In this document: piece by piece, positions 1 through 8,742 of the stretch
How the letters are laid out: the number at the start of each line of letters is the position of its first letter
Numbering within the stretch: the stretch's first letter is position 1
Source: a virus
Reading direction: 5' to 3' (one strand)
Virus record (IMG/VR): IMGVR_UViG_3300032893_000925
Location: 1 to 40,754 of that record
DNA length: 40,754 bases
Program-made: the position numbers and the translations under genes
Notes under the pieces: generated by a model
Database searches by the model: none
Told to the model about the DNA's origin: nothing
What the model saw: the letters and a program-made list of their open reading frames with translations, nothing else

Positions 1-822
1 TTTATCCTCCGTGACAATAGTATTCAAGTCAAGGATTCCACGAAAGCCCATCATTTGAAGCAACGGGATCGCTTTCATAAGACCTTCTTTATATATTTTC
101 ATGTCTTCATGTATAGCAAAGATTAAGTTCCCGCCACAACCTGTATTTGGTCCCTTGTTATCATTCATAAACTTCTTCTCTTCAAGAGTCCCCGTAAGCA
201 TGTAGAAGTTCGTTCCATTGAAGAATCCTTCTATTCCAATCTCAGTACCTTGGATAAACTCTTGAAGAATAAACGGTGCGTGTTTAGCGGCTGCCCACAA
301 GGGATCAATAACTTTGAGCATATCCTCTGCACTCTTAGCCACGTATGTAGTAGCAGTATCCTGAGTAGTTCCGCCTTGAGTGAAAGGCTTGAAGACGTAT
401 CTTTTGTCTGTCTTTTTAATAAAAGGTTTAGCCTCCGAGGGATTATCAAAACGAGTATAAGGAGGAACGTTGATACCTGAATCCTCCATAAATCTGATTC
501 CGGCTTCCCTATCATCCTCAAGAATGTGCTCGAATTGTCCGTCTCCAAGAGTGGGACACTGTCCTCTTGAATAATCAGCTTGCTTTGGGCGGCCGGTGAG
601 ATCAAATAATGAGAGGTCGTAATTCTTATAAGAGGGGTAACCATAACCTTGAATCGTCCTCCTATGATCCAGCGAAAGAATTCTAGGCTTCGGAATTAAA
701 CCGCGAAGCACGTCCTCGTACTCTTTCTTGGATAGAAAGTAATCCACATCATGCCCTTCCGCCATGAGACGGAGTACAAACCATGCACCCATTCCAGAAT
801 ACGAGGACATTGCTATTCGCAT
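1..822 (-). CDS. PurD-like ATP-grasp ligase, C-terminus cut by window edge
   Basis: The reading frame is open from an ATG at 822 to the window edge (274 codons, no stop), so the C-terminus is missing. It resembles phosphoribosylamine-glycine ligase (GAR synthetase, PurD), which joins glycine to phosphoribosylamine using ATP in purine synthesis. Visible ATP-grasp elements are a substrate-domain-like N-terminus (about 1-110), the ATP-binding lysine strand YVFKPF (142-147) followed by a Gly/Thr-rich loop, the acidic strand ILQEFIQGTEIGIEGF (185-200), and KGPNTGCGGN (223-232), close to the PurD signature GPNTGGMG. The start is supported by AGGAG five bases upstream. It follows a 53-aa ORF at the end of the virion operon, so it would be expressed late. 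Some environmental phages carry PurD homologues. It could instead be another ATP-grasp amino-acid ligase; substrate choice is inference. Confidence 0.8.
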   Translation of the reverse strand, partial: MRIAMSSYSGMGAWFVLRLMAEGHDVDYFLSKKEYEDVLRGLIPKPRILSLDHRRTIQGYGYPSYKNYDLSLFDLTGRPKQADYSRGQCPTLGDGQFEHILEDDREAGIRFMEDSGINVPPYTRFDNPSEAKPFIKKTDKRYVFKPFTQGGTTQDTATTYVAKSAEDMLKVIDPLWAAAKHAPFILQEFIQGTEIGIEGFFNGTNFYMLTGTLEEKKFMNDNKGPNTGCGGNLIFAIHEDMKIYKEGLMKAIPLLQMMGFRGILDLNTIVTEDK

Positions 823-830
823 ACTTACTC

Positions 831-992
831 CTAGCCCTGATGCGGCGCCTTTTCACAAACGCCTTGTGTTTTAGCCATGCTGCCGCCACTCTTTTTCCCG
901 CCGTGTGTAGAAGCGTGAGTGCCAGAGTGTTGAATCCGCTCCTGCATTGCCTTTGCTTCCTTCAATGAAAGATGCGCGCTTTGTCCAGACAT
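831..992 (-). CDS. Small basic hypothetical protein, 53 aa
   Basis: An ATG at 992 is preceded by a near-perfect ribosome site (AAGGAGGT) lying inside the last codons of the upstream ejection-type gene, which strongly supports translation. The product is 53 aa, rich in His, Gly, Ser and Lys, starting MSGQSAHLSLKEAKAMQERI, with no membrane segment and no recognised domain. The stop at 831-833 lies 8 bases upstream of the PurD-like start, and its end overlaps that gene's ribosome site. The tight packing suggests it is translated in series between the last ejection gene and the ATP-grasp gene. Function unknown. Confidence 0.65.
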   Translation of the reverse strand: MSGQSAHLSLKEAKAMQERIQHSGTHASTHGGKKSGGSMAKTQGVCEKAPHQG

Positions 993-993
993 T

Positions 994-2901
994 TTACCTC
1001 CTTCCTCGTCTTCTACGAGACGGATACTCCTCTGCCTTCTCTTCTGCCAGAGTTGGGAAGAATTTATGAGCCATCCACTTTCCTACAACTGGAACTGTGA
1101 ATTCAGAAATGTCACGTCCTAGTTGTCCGTAATGTCTACGGCGTGCTTCAAAAGGACTCTCGCCTCTCTTCTGCTTGATTGGATTAGCTATAGCGTTAAT
1201 AGAATCTTGAACTGTCTGCACGGCAGAGCCAGTGATAGGCCCAAGCAACGCAGCCCCTAGTCGATCTCCATGAGCAGACAGGATAATGTTTCTGTAGATA
1301 CCAAACCCTCCCAAGTATGCGAGCATGTTCGCATAGTGTAAAGTCCAATCTCCAACACTCTTCGGATTAGTTAAACCCGCATAGTCCTTTTCTTCTGCCT
1401 GTTTCGCCTGCTGTGGGGAGAGCGTTCTTCCAAGAACTTCAGCGGCGTGAAGCCAAGGCATGACTGCTGGAAACAGAATTCCAAGAGTGCCAGCGAATTG
1501 AGCTAGACCTTTAATATCACCAGTCTTGACCATCTTTCCAATCTCTCGCTGCATGAAGCGATACTGCGATACTACGATAGAGTGAAACATCGTAGCAGAG
1601 CGCATGAAATATGAAGAATTCGAGCGCAATGATCTATCATATGGCCTATCAACAAACATTCTATTATTGACATAATGAAACATCGCCTGCTGCATCTGGT
1701 CTTCGTTTAACTTCCCGCCTTGAGCTATAATCTCCTGCGGATTAAGTTTCATCTCAGCAAGTTCAGCTAAAGCTCTCTTATCTCCAGAAGCCGCTTCAGA
1801 GGCCCACTCTACAGCGGAGTGATAACCCACAGAAGCTGCTAGAGAGAGTTGATGAAAACGAAGCCAGTCGAAAAAAGGCATGTGAAAGGCTTTATAGAGA
1901 AAAGCCCCAGGCATGGATAATCCGACTTTACCCAACATTCCAGTTCTACCCATCATGTCATTGTAGAACATAGAGTGTTGTGTATTCGCCAGAATTCCAC
2001 TCGCAGTAGCGAGAGCCTTGATCTCATCATCCCGCATACTTACTAGACCTTTTACTATCGCGGTCATAGGAGAGGACATGAGATTCCCAAACATAGGAAC
2101 GTGAGGTAAAGCCGCGAACGCTGCTAGTCTATTCACGAGGAGTGAATGTAACAAGCGTTCTTTCGGAGTCTGTGGAGTATACGTAGAGGCCGTTTTCGGA
2201 AGCGCCATCTGAGGAGCATCTCCAAATTTAGCCCTAGCCTTATTCTCCTTTTCCACTGCTTTCCGTACATCCCATGCTATTCTAGAATGCGGCGCTCCCT
2301 TAACTTCAAACGTATCATGTGAATCATTACTCAGAACTTCAAGGAGCATCTGTGCTATAGAATGATGCTGCGGATTATTACTTTCAAGAAGCTCCTGAAT
2401 ATGCGGCATGACATTCTGCATCTTCGGACCAAAGACTTGATCTGAGGCTAGTCTATTTGATTGCGTCTTATTCGAGAAGCCTAAGGTTTGGAAGGTTAAG
2501 TCTGCATTGCGTGAGAGTCCAGTACGAGGATTCACATTCTGCGCAAGAATCTGGCCTGAGTGTATAGCAAGTGGATGTTTTGAAGCGCTCAAGTCTCTGT
2601 GAATTTCCGCGATAGGAGTATTCCTATCAGCATACTTCTGCATCAACTTAGAATCACTCGAAATACCCTTCCACAACTTCTGAGAAGGTTCCTCCAGCTT
2701 CGAGTAGATTTTATTCCGCTGATAGACAAACTGCTTATCCAAATCCATGACAGCTGCCGCGTTAGGATGCAGCTTCTCCACCGCTTCCTTCGTACCTGTA
2801 AAATTCCAGATAGTCCTCCATGCATCAGAAGAAGCAGCTTCCGAAGCTCCACCCGTCGTAACGAGTTCTTTCAATCCACCCATTAAAGCTGAGCCAGCCA
2901 T
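994..2901 (-). CDS. Putative ejection (internal virion) protein, 635 aa
   Basis: A large protein at the distal end of the virion operon, three bases after the 894-aa gene, with GGAG nine bases before the ATG. The N-terminal half is helical and polar. The C-terminal half has several hydrophobic stretches (around GTLGILFPAVMPWL and ANMLAYLGGFGIY) and the protein ends in an Arg-rich tail (SRRRRGRR). Long, helical, partly hydrophobic proteins placed after the adaptor and nozzle genes are typical of podovirus ejection proteins, which leave the capsid with the DNA and form a channel across the cell envelope. I recognise no enzymatic motif, such as a transglycosylase. The role rests on position and composition, not on clear homology. 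Confidence 0.55.
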   Translation of the reverse strand: MAGSALMGGLKELVTTGGASEAASSDAWRTIWNFTGTKEAVEKLHPNAAAVMDLDKQFVYQRNKIYSKLEEPSQKLWKGISSDSKLMQKYADRNTPIAEIHRDLSASKHPLAIHSGQILAQNVNPRTGLSRNADLTFQTLGFSNKTQSNRLASDQVFGPKMQNVMPHIQELLESNNPQHHSIAQMLLEVLSNDSHDTFEVKGAPHSRIAWDVRKAVEKENKARAKFGDAPQMALPKTASTYTPQTPKERLLHSLLVNRLAAFAALPHVPMFGNLMSSPMTAIVKGLVSMRDDEIKALATASGILANTQHSMFYNDMMGRTGMLGKVGLSMPGAFLYKAFHMPFFDWLRFHQLSLAASVGYHSAVEWASEAASGDKRALAELAEMKLNPQEIIAQGGKLNEDQMQQAMFHYVNNRMFVDRPYDRSLRSNSSYFMRSATMFHSIVVSQYRFMQREIGKMVKTGDIKGLAQFAGTLGILFPAVMPWLHAAEVLGRTLSPQQAKQAEEKDYAGLTNPKSVGDWTLHYANMLAYLGGFGIYRNIILSAHGDRLGAALLGPITGSAVQTVQDSINAIANPIKQKRGESPFEARRRHYGQLGRDISEFTVPVVGKWMAHKFFPTLAEEKAEEYPSRRRRGRR

Positions 2902-2904
2902 AAC

Positions 2905-5589
2905 TTAAAACTCCCACGGAACACGTTCGCCTGTTACAGTCAAGAGTGAACCCATCTCTTTATTTATACTCTTAATCTTCTCAGCACCCTCAATCGCTCT
3001 ATCTGTCACTGTACCACGCTTCTTAGCAAGAATGGAGAGCTTTTCTTCTGCGAGCTTATCATAAATCGCAAGCACTCTTTTCTGCACTTCAGGCTTACGT
3101 GAGTACATGCTAGTGAGATTCTTCCGCTCCGTGAACTGCCGCTCTTGAAGAAGTTGAAACTGGTACTTAGTAGGATTCAGCAAATCTGAGAGAGTGGAGC
3201 GATAGATATTCCGCTCCTTCTTATGAAACCGTTCCCACGCTCCAAGGAAATCATCCACATGATTATGCATCATCACAGCGAAGTACCTAAGCTGCTTGTC
3301 ATAAGGAATAGAGGGAGAAAGAAACTTCTCAACCTTGTCCATCTCTTGTAGATGATAGTCCAGAGCTTCGGATACTTCTTCCGGCATCATGTCCTTATAA
3401 TTATACATGAATGCCAAGAAGTTCGGACTCTGCTTTCCCGCTTCATGCTCAAAGAAGAGTCCATGTTCCGCAAGCTGCTTGGGATAGAACCAGTCCTCCA
3501 AGTCCTTTACGAAGTCCTCAGTAGAAAGGTCTTTAAGCCACTCGCCAATGTCCTCGAAACCTTTTGCTTTCGCTTGTTTTGTGGCATAAACCTTCCAATC
3601 TCTTGAATGACTCAGAGAATAACCAGTGACATTACCCTTCTCGTCATACTTATAAGAACTCCGCACCTTAGTAAATGCCGGATGCTCTCCAGGCTCGAAA
3701 GTAGGATTAGTCTCGTCCACCCGCTTACGCGCTGCGGCTTTAACTTCTTCCGCTGGCTTAGAAGTAGTCTCATCAATAGCTCTAGCCGCGGCTGCTGCAT
3801 TCTTCTGCTTGTACCATTCAAGCGCACGCTTCAGATAGAAGTTATCATCCTTATTCGCATTCAATCCCTGTTTCGCATCGGCGGCTTTAAGATCAGCCAT
3901 CTTCTTCTTAATCTGCTTCTGTCCTACCGGAGTCGCCGCTACTTTCTCCGCTTCCTTCTCTACTCCCTCCTTCATAGTCTGTACAACTTTCGGAGCTTGT
4001 GCCGCACTTTCATTCACCAGCCGCGAGAAGTAGAATTCCAGAAGCTTCATTTTGTCCTTAGGAACTTCTGAAATCTTACCTTCTCCTACAAGTCCGCTAA
4101 GGTAGGAAGTGACATTATAAAGCGGATTGTAATGTGCAGGATCAGCTTCAAGCCTTATCCTCCGAGCAGCTTGAACCGCCTCCTTAGACATTCCTTCTTC
4201 ATCCTTCATCACAGCGACAGCTTCTTTGAACATCCCAAGCATTCCCTGTAAGCCAGAGGCTGCTGTGTATTGAGCGAAGACTTTCTTAAAAGCATCCCTC
4301 CTCTCTGAAGGACTCAGAATATGCTTCCCATCTTTCCCAAGTTCCAACTCTTCTCCAAACTTCGCCACCCCCTTTTCCGCAGGAGTTCCTTTTACAGCAT
4401 CAGAGAGTTTCATAATCTGGCGCGCTCCAGCCTTAGCTCCGAGTCCAAGCACTCCGAAGGTAGTATGAAACGCCATGAATCCAAGAGCACTCTGCCATGC
4501 TTCCCTCTTCCAATCTTCTCCTTCTCCCGTGAGCGTAGCTCCTACCGCAGCACCTTCTACTCCCGAAGCCAAGAGTGGAAGCACTGCTCTACCTATAGGC
4601 GTAGCCTCAAGCACCTTGGTCAAATTAGTGACTAGAGGAATCCCTCCTCCAGCATACCCAAGTGCTTGAACTCCCTTTCCAATTCCAACATACAGCGGTA
4701 ACTGCATCGCTTGTTCAATTACAGCAGAGGTAGCCTTCTGCGTAAACCCCTGCATAGGTACCACATCATGCCAGAACTGGTCATTCGGCGCTAAATCCCC
4801 AACATGCTTCGAGACGTAGCCGTAGATAGGAATACTTTCCGCATCCTTCTTAATCCTCTCCCTAAAATTCTCTCCCCTCTCCCCCTCTGTCATAGCTCTG
4901 ACAGTATTAAAATACGCAGGAGCTTGAGGATGATCCGAAGTCATAAGTAGATCGGAAGTGCGCTTTATAGCACTTCCGAGCATGTCCATTGTCAATCCCG
5001 CTACCCTATCAAGAGTAGCCATGCCTCCAGAGTAACCTGAAATAGCGGTTTGAACTAAGGAAGAGTGGTATGAATCTGAGAGTTCATACTTCAAGGCTTC
5101 GTCATATGCCTTCTTCATCCACAACTCTTTAGGCATCGCGGTAGAACCTAAGGCGTCGTAGATAGGCTTTAGGCGCTTGTCATAGAATTGTGAAGCGGCA
5201 CGTTCTTTCTGCTCAGGAGTAAGTTTAGCCGCCTGTCCTTTACCCATCTTCGCCCACTGATTATAAGAGAAAGCGAGAGCATCATACGGATTCTGAATAA
5301 GACTTGGATTCAAACGAGTATCATCCAAGGCTTCAATCTTCTCCGCCTTCTGCATTGAATCTATATTCTTGTATCTATTCAGAATGGATGTTTTGAGACG
5401 CTGCTCCTTAACAACCTCCGTGGCATATTCAGAGGCTCGCTGAGAAAGATTGAGGTTCGACTTCTTAGGAGATTCCGCCGATGTGCTGCCAGGAATCTTG
5501 GTCTTGTTCTGACCAGTCATATAAACTGGAAGCTGAGGGATCGGTTTCTGGGAAGTTGGAACCTGACTTGTCTGATTCTCCTCCGCCAT
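2905..5589 (-). CDS. Putative ejection (internal virion) protein, 894 aa
   Basis: The largest protein in the window. The N-terminal 40 residues are Pro/Ser/Gln-rich and low in complexity. A Gly/Ala-rich hydrophobic region (roughly 290-390) may be membrane-active. The C-terminal half is Lys/Glu/Ala-rich and probably coiled coil. The annotated ATG at 5589 has GAGG upstream but overlaps the end of the 476-aa gene by 125 bases in another frame. The next ATG, at 5520, has no visible ribosome site, so I keep the longer form. Position after the adaptor, nozzle and coiled-coil genes matches the large internal core proteins of podoviruses. Role inferred from context; no catalytic motif recognised. Confidence 0.55.
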   Translation of the reverse strand: MAEENQTSQVPTSQKPIPQLPVYMTGQNKTKIPGSTSAESPKKSNLNLSQRASEYATEVVKEQRLKTSILNRYKNIDSMQKAEKIEALDDTRLNPSLIQNPYDALAFSYNQWAKMGKGQAAKLTPEQKERAASQFYDKRLKPIYDALGSTAMPKELWMKKAYDEALKYELSDSYHSSLVQTAISGYSGGMATLDRVAGLTMDMLGSAIKRTSDLLMTSDHPQAPAYFNTVRAMTEGERGENFRERIKKDAESIPIYGYVSKHVGDLAPNDQFWHDVVPMQGFTQKATSAVIEQAMQLPLYVGIGKGVQALGYAGGGIPLVTNLTKVLEATPIGRAVLPLLASGVEGAAVGATLTGEGEDWKREAWQSALGFMAFHTTFGVLGLGAKAGARQIMKLSDAVKGTPAEKGVAKFGEELELGKDGKHILSPSERRDAFKKVFAQYTAASGLQGMLGMFKEAVAVMKDEEGMSKEAVQAARRIRLEADPAHYNPLYNVTSYLSGLVGEGKISEVPKDKMKLLEFYFSRLVNESAAQAPKVVQTMKEGVEKEAEKVAATPVGQKQIKKKMADLKAADAKQGLNANKDDNFYLKRALEWYKQKNAAAAARAIDETTSKPAEEVKAAARKRVDETNPTFEPGEHPAFTKVRSSYKYDEKGNVTGYSLSHSRDWKVYATKQAKAKGFEDIGEWLKDLSTEDFVKDLEDWFYPKQLAEHGLFFEHEAGKQSPNFLAFMYNYKDMMPEEVSEALDYHLQEMDKVEKFLSPSIPYDKQLRYFAVMMHNHVDDFLGAWERFHKKERNIYRSTLSDLLNPTKYQFQLLQERQFTERKNLTSMYSRKPEVQKRVLAIYDKLAEEKLSILAKKRGTVTDRAIEGAEKIKSINKEMGSLLTVTGERVPWEF

Positions 5590-6895
5590 CTTTATCCTCT
5601 TCGGATTCTTCTTTTGGAACAGACATGCCTAGAGCATTGAGCTTGAAGGCATAGGAACTCTTGAAATACAGAGCCATGTCCCTCGCAGCTTGAAGCTCAT
5701 CTCTTCTTGTATCTACATCAGCTTTGAGTCCTGCAAGAGTCTTGGGATCAACTTTAGAAGCAGCCGCTTTGTTAAAAGCATCCTGCGCTACATCAAGCTG
5801 AGTCTGCTGTTGAGCAATAGCCGAAGCCCATGTACGCGCCGAAGTGTCAGCCGCCTTCATTAGTTTATCTGGATTGACTTCCGCATCCCTGTCACGTTGA
5901 CGCTCTCTAGCAAGAATCAAATCACTCTGCATTCTCATAGCTTTGAGTCTGTTTGCTTGAGCAGCATCCATGAGCCTCAAGTGATCCTCAAATGCCTGTT
6001 TCCGAAGCATCTGCTGATTCATAAGCTGATTCTGCTGTTTCTGCAATTCCGTAGCCTGCCGAATAAGTGCCACTCCCTTAGCGGTATCCTGTCTCACAAC
6101 CGCGGGAAGTGTAGTCTTCAGTACATCTGTAATCTGCTTTCGCTGCTCTACCATGTACTGAAGATTCTGTACCGCCTGCATATTCGGCCCCATGACTTGC
6201 GGCATCTGCTTCTCGAACTGTTCGCCATAAGACTGTGTAGCTTCTTTCTTCGCATCTGCTATACCCTGTTGGACAGCAGCATGTTCGGGAGTCTTATTCT
6301 TTGTGGGATCGGTGAAGCTAATGTTGAAACCCTTTTCAAGAGACTTCCGAGTCTTATCATCCGCAAGAATATCTTCCCGAATTTGCTTATTCTTCTGAAG
6401 AGCTTCTTGCGCATCTTTGTCTTGAGGATTGTTCTTGAGCGCAAGCTGCGCTTCATCTACTGCCTGCTGCGCTTGAATCAAGCGTGTAGCCGATGAAGCA
6501 AGCTGCCGCTTCTTCTGTTCTGCTTTCGCTTGTACTACCTGCCCCAAAGCTCCAATCACACTAGAGACAGCATTCCCAATCCCCTGTCCTTTGGCATTCC
6601 CCGCTCCTACCACCGGCCTTTCATCAAGAGTAGCTCCACGTACATTTGTAGGAGAAGTAAATTGCTGCGGCACCTGCATCGCATGACCAGAAGGAACCGG
6701 AGTCATAGCTCTTGTTACATCAGCAGAACTGATAGGCTTAATTAGAGCATTGATAAGCTCATTAGGATCAAATCCCGAAACAGGCTTCGGCCCACTCGAA
6801 GTTACACCAAGCCCTCTAGCTGCTTCCGCAGGTCCACCAAAGAGTGCTGTTGCTCCAGCTACTCCAGCAGGAACTTGCTCTTGTCCATTAGTCAT
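5465..6895 (-). CDS. Coiled-coil structural protein, putative ejection protein, 476 aa
   Basis: The ATG at 6895 follows AAGGAG with six-base spacing. After a Pro/Gly-rich N-terminus, residues about 120-400 are rich in Gln, Ala, Lys and Glu with long predicted helices, and the C-terminus is acidic and Ser/Gly-rich. This fits an internal core or ejection protein next to the 230-aa and 894-aa proteins, but no domain is recognised. The last 125 bases are shared, in another frame, with the start of the 894-aa gene, so the acidic tail (roughly residues 435-476) is encoded in dual-coding DNA. Confidence 0.55.
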   Translation of the reverse strand: MTNGQEQVPAGVAGATALFGGPAEAARGLGVTSSGPKPVSGFDPNELINALIKPISSADVTRAMTPVPSGHAMQVPQQFTSPTNVRGATLDERPVVGAGNAKGQGIGNAVSSVIGALGQVVQAKAEQKKRQLASSATRLIQAQQAVDEAQLALKNNPQDKDAQEALQKNKQIREDILADDKTRKSLEKGFNISFTDPTKNKTPEHAAVQQGIADAKKEATQSYGEQFEKQMPQVMGPNMQAVQNLQYMVEQRKQITDVLKTTLPAVVRQDTAKGVALIRQATELQKQQNQLMNQQMLRKQAFEDHLRLMDAAQANRLKAMRMQSDLILARERQRDRDAEVNPDKLMKAADTSARTWASAIAQQQTQLDVAQDAFNKAAASKVDPKTLAGLKADVDTRRDELQAARDMALYFKSSYAFKLNALGMSVPKEESEEDKDGGGESDKSGSNFPETDPSASSLYDWSEQDQDSWQHIGGIS

Positions 6896-6905
6896 TTTCT
6901 ACTCC

Positions 6906-7598
6906 TTAAAACAAAGCTCCAAAACCACCTGCTTCTCCAGCAGCCTTAAATACATCTCCACCGACAGAAGCAAGATTCTGCATTACGTGAGCAAAAACAT
7001 CCATTCCTGAAGTAGCAACTTCCTTAGAAGCATCCCCTCTCACACCCATCAGGACATTAAGAGTATCTTGAAGTTGCTGATCCATGAGTTGAGCATTCTC
7101 TCCAGCCGCGGTCGCATTAAATTGTGACTGAATATCAGCTAGACCATGTGCCGCTACAGTAGAATTCGCTGATACTCCAGCCGCTCCTTCAGTTTGCATA
7201 AAATCCGCTTTGCTCTTAGCAAGTTGCGGCTGCATCGAAGCGAGAAATTGTTGAAAAATCTGACTATCTGCTCCACCCATTCCAGCAAGAAGGGAGTTTA
7301 ACATTCCTCCCACACCCTTGCCGTAAATATCAATGAGCTGTTTCTCAATGTTCGACTGTCCACCATAGCCCGGACTTGTAGAAGTGTCATATAGTGATCC
7401 AGGACTCTGCGGAACTGTAGCTGACTGCGGTTCTCCTGTAGCCGTCGAACCCATAGGAAGCATGTGAAATGGAGAAGTTCCTGCTGCTGAAGAACCTGGA
7501 AGCGCAGGTACAGTTCCAACTGCTTTTGGTCCACCGGCTACAGCAGAAGGACTCGTCTGATTCTGTCCGGCGGGATTTGAATAAGGAACCATCGCCAT
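6906..7598 (-). CDS. Putative small ejection protein, 230 aa
   Basis: The longest frame begins with a GTG at 7607, but the ATG at 7598 is better placed: GGGGAG lies eight bases upstream and it starts one base after the stop of the adaptor-like gene. The N-terminal 80 residues are Pro/Ser/Gly-rich and probably disordered. The rest is helical and Ala/Gln/Gly-rich with Gly-rich ends (GGMLNSLLAGMGG, EAGGFGALF). Size, composition and position between the adaptor gene and larger core proteins resemble the smallest of the podovirus ejection proteins. No specific family recognised. Confidence 0.5.
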   Translation of the reverse strand: MAMVPYSNPAGQNQTSPSAVAGGPKAVGTVPALPGSSAAGTSPFHMLPMGSTATGEPQSATVPQSPGSLYDTSTSPGYGGQSNIEKQLIDIYGKGVGGMLNSLLAGMGGADSQIFQQFLASMQPQLAKSKADFMQTEGAAGVSANSTVAAHGLADIQSQFNATAAGENAQLMDQQLQDTLNVLMGVRGDASKEVATSGMDVFAHVMQNLASVGGDVFKAAGEAGGFGALF

Positions 7599-7599
7599 G

Positions 7600-8337
7600 T
7601 TACACACTCCCCATTCTAGGACGAAAACGCTTTGTTGAAGTGGTTTGATCTCTGTAACGCTGTGAAGTGCGTTGAAAGATCAATCCCGGTTGACCCTCTA
7701 CACCATCTGTACTCTGGAATTTCTCATCTCCATACAAGCGCGCATGAAGTTCTGAGACTTTAGTAGAGAGATTGATTTCCTGGGCACAGCGTTTGGCGCC
7801 ATCATACTCCAGAATATCCTGCCAAGTACTAGGCAGAAGAATAGGATCAGTACCCGCATTACCAGTTCCAGCATTTGGAAAAGGATGCTCTTTCTGATAG
7901 CGCATGTACACATTATACGCCTGATCCGGCATACTGCCAATCCACACCTGTCCTTCATGCCGCGTCCAATAGATAGGAAGTCCGGGAATATTTATAAGAA
8001 CTTCCATATTATCAATCGTGCGGTACTTTAGGTTGTAGCCCGGATTCGTCTGTCCAGCGGTTGTTACAGGTGCGAAAGGATTATTATACACGAAAAATGA
8101 ATCCACTTTCTCAAGCTCCAAGGTAGCATCACCCGGATTCAAGAAAAAGCTAGGACTATAATTTGAGACAAAAGGAGTAAAAGCCACCGTCGGTCCACTT
8201 ACTTCAAGTCCCTGAAACTTGTAATTCTCCTGAAACTCCAAGATACTCTTACGTACATTCTCCGCCATAATAGCCGTAGAGATAGGCCGATTCATCAGGA
8301 GTCTCTGAATCCCAGGATACAAGTCTGATACAATCAT
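7600..8337 (-). CDS. Head-to-tail adaptor-like protein, 245 aa
   Basis: Begins MIVSDLYPGIQRLLMNRP and ends in a helical segment with WQDILEYDGAKRCAQEINLS followed by an Arg-rich tail. A helical N-terminus, a beta-rich middle describing a loaded or bound surface, and a C-terminal helical bundle with a tail are the layout of podovirus adaptor proteins (T7 gp11-like and P22 gp4-like), which form a ring below the portal. It lies between the nozzle-like gene and the ejection-type genes. GGAGTGGGAA precedes the ATG. Assignment is by layout and context; a profile search would be needed to fix the family. Confidence 0.55.
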   Translation of the reverse strand: MIVSDLYPGIQRLLMNRPISTAIMAENVRKSILEFQENYKFQGLEVSGPTVAFTPFVSNYSPSFFLNPGDATLELEKVDSFFVYNNPFAPVTTAGQTNPGYNLKYRTIDNMEVLINIPGLPIYWTRHEGQVWIGSMPDQAYNVYMRYQKEHPFPNAGTGNAGTDPILLPSTWQDILEYDGAKRCAQEINLSTKVSELHARLYGDEKFQSTDGVEGQPGLIFQRTSQRYRDQTTSTKRFRPRMGSV

Positions 8338-8346
8338 TTCCCACTC

Positions 8347-8742
8347 CTAGAAGATATACAGCGTAACATTCGCTGTATTATCAGTTGGAGCCACAGTTAT
8401 AATGTTCGTGTCAGGAACCGCAGTTCTGTACACATCCACACTCTTGTCTTTATCCACGATCTTAAACCCTATCGGTTGACGGCGAAGAGTATGGTTAACA
8501 GGAATACCTACATTCGAGGCACCCCATGTATACTTCTGTTCTGTAGTTCCATGCGCACCTATACGAATAAGCACTCCTGAAGAATTTCCCTGCTCGAACT
8601 CATTGTACACTCCCGCCGCATTCTTTGAAGTAGGAGCACCCATATCCACACTTCCATTCAGTGTCTTCGTTACAGATTGAAGCCACCGAAGATGCTCTGA
8701 CTCAATATCAGCCTGCATGTGTTGTGGATTCAGCACTCTCAT
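8347..8742 (-). CDS. Small structural protein, 131 aa, unknown
   Basis: The start overlaps the stop of the nozzle-like gene in a TAATG junction, implying translational coupling. The protein is beta-rich with an N-terminal helix (HMQADIESEHLRWLQSVTKT) and a C-terminus of short strands ending APTDNTANVTLYIF. No Cys, no membrane segment and no catalytic motif. Its position between two tail-assembly genes suggests a minor virion or tail component. Confidence 0.6.
   Translation of the reverse strand: MRVLNPQHMQADIESEHLRWLQSVTKTLNGSVDMGAPTSKNAAGVYNEFEQGNSSGVLIRIGAHGTTEQKYTWGASNVGIPVNHTLRRQPIGFKIVDKDKSVDVYRTAVPDTNIITVAPTDNTANVTLYIF

Noticed and set aside
231-644. 137-aa open frame on the minus strand
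   Set aside because: It is an out-of-frame shadow of the PurD-like gene. The ATP-grasp motifs lie in the other frame, which stays open to the window edge.
3607-4071. 154-aa open frame on the plus strand inside the 894-aa gene
   Set aside because: Leu/Arg/Ser-rich antisense shadow of a long, well-supported virion gene, without its own promoter or ribosome site.
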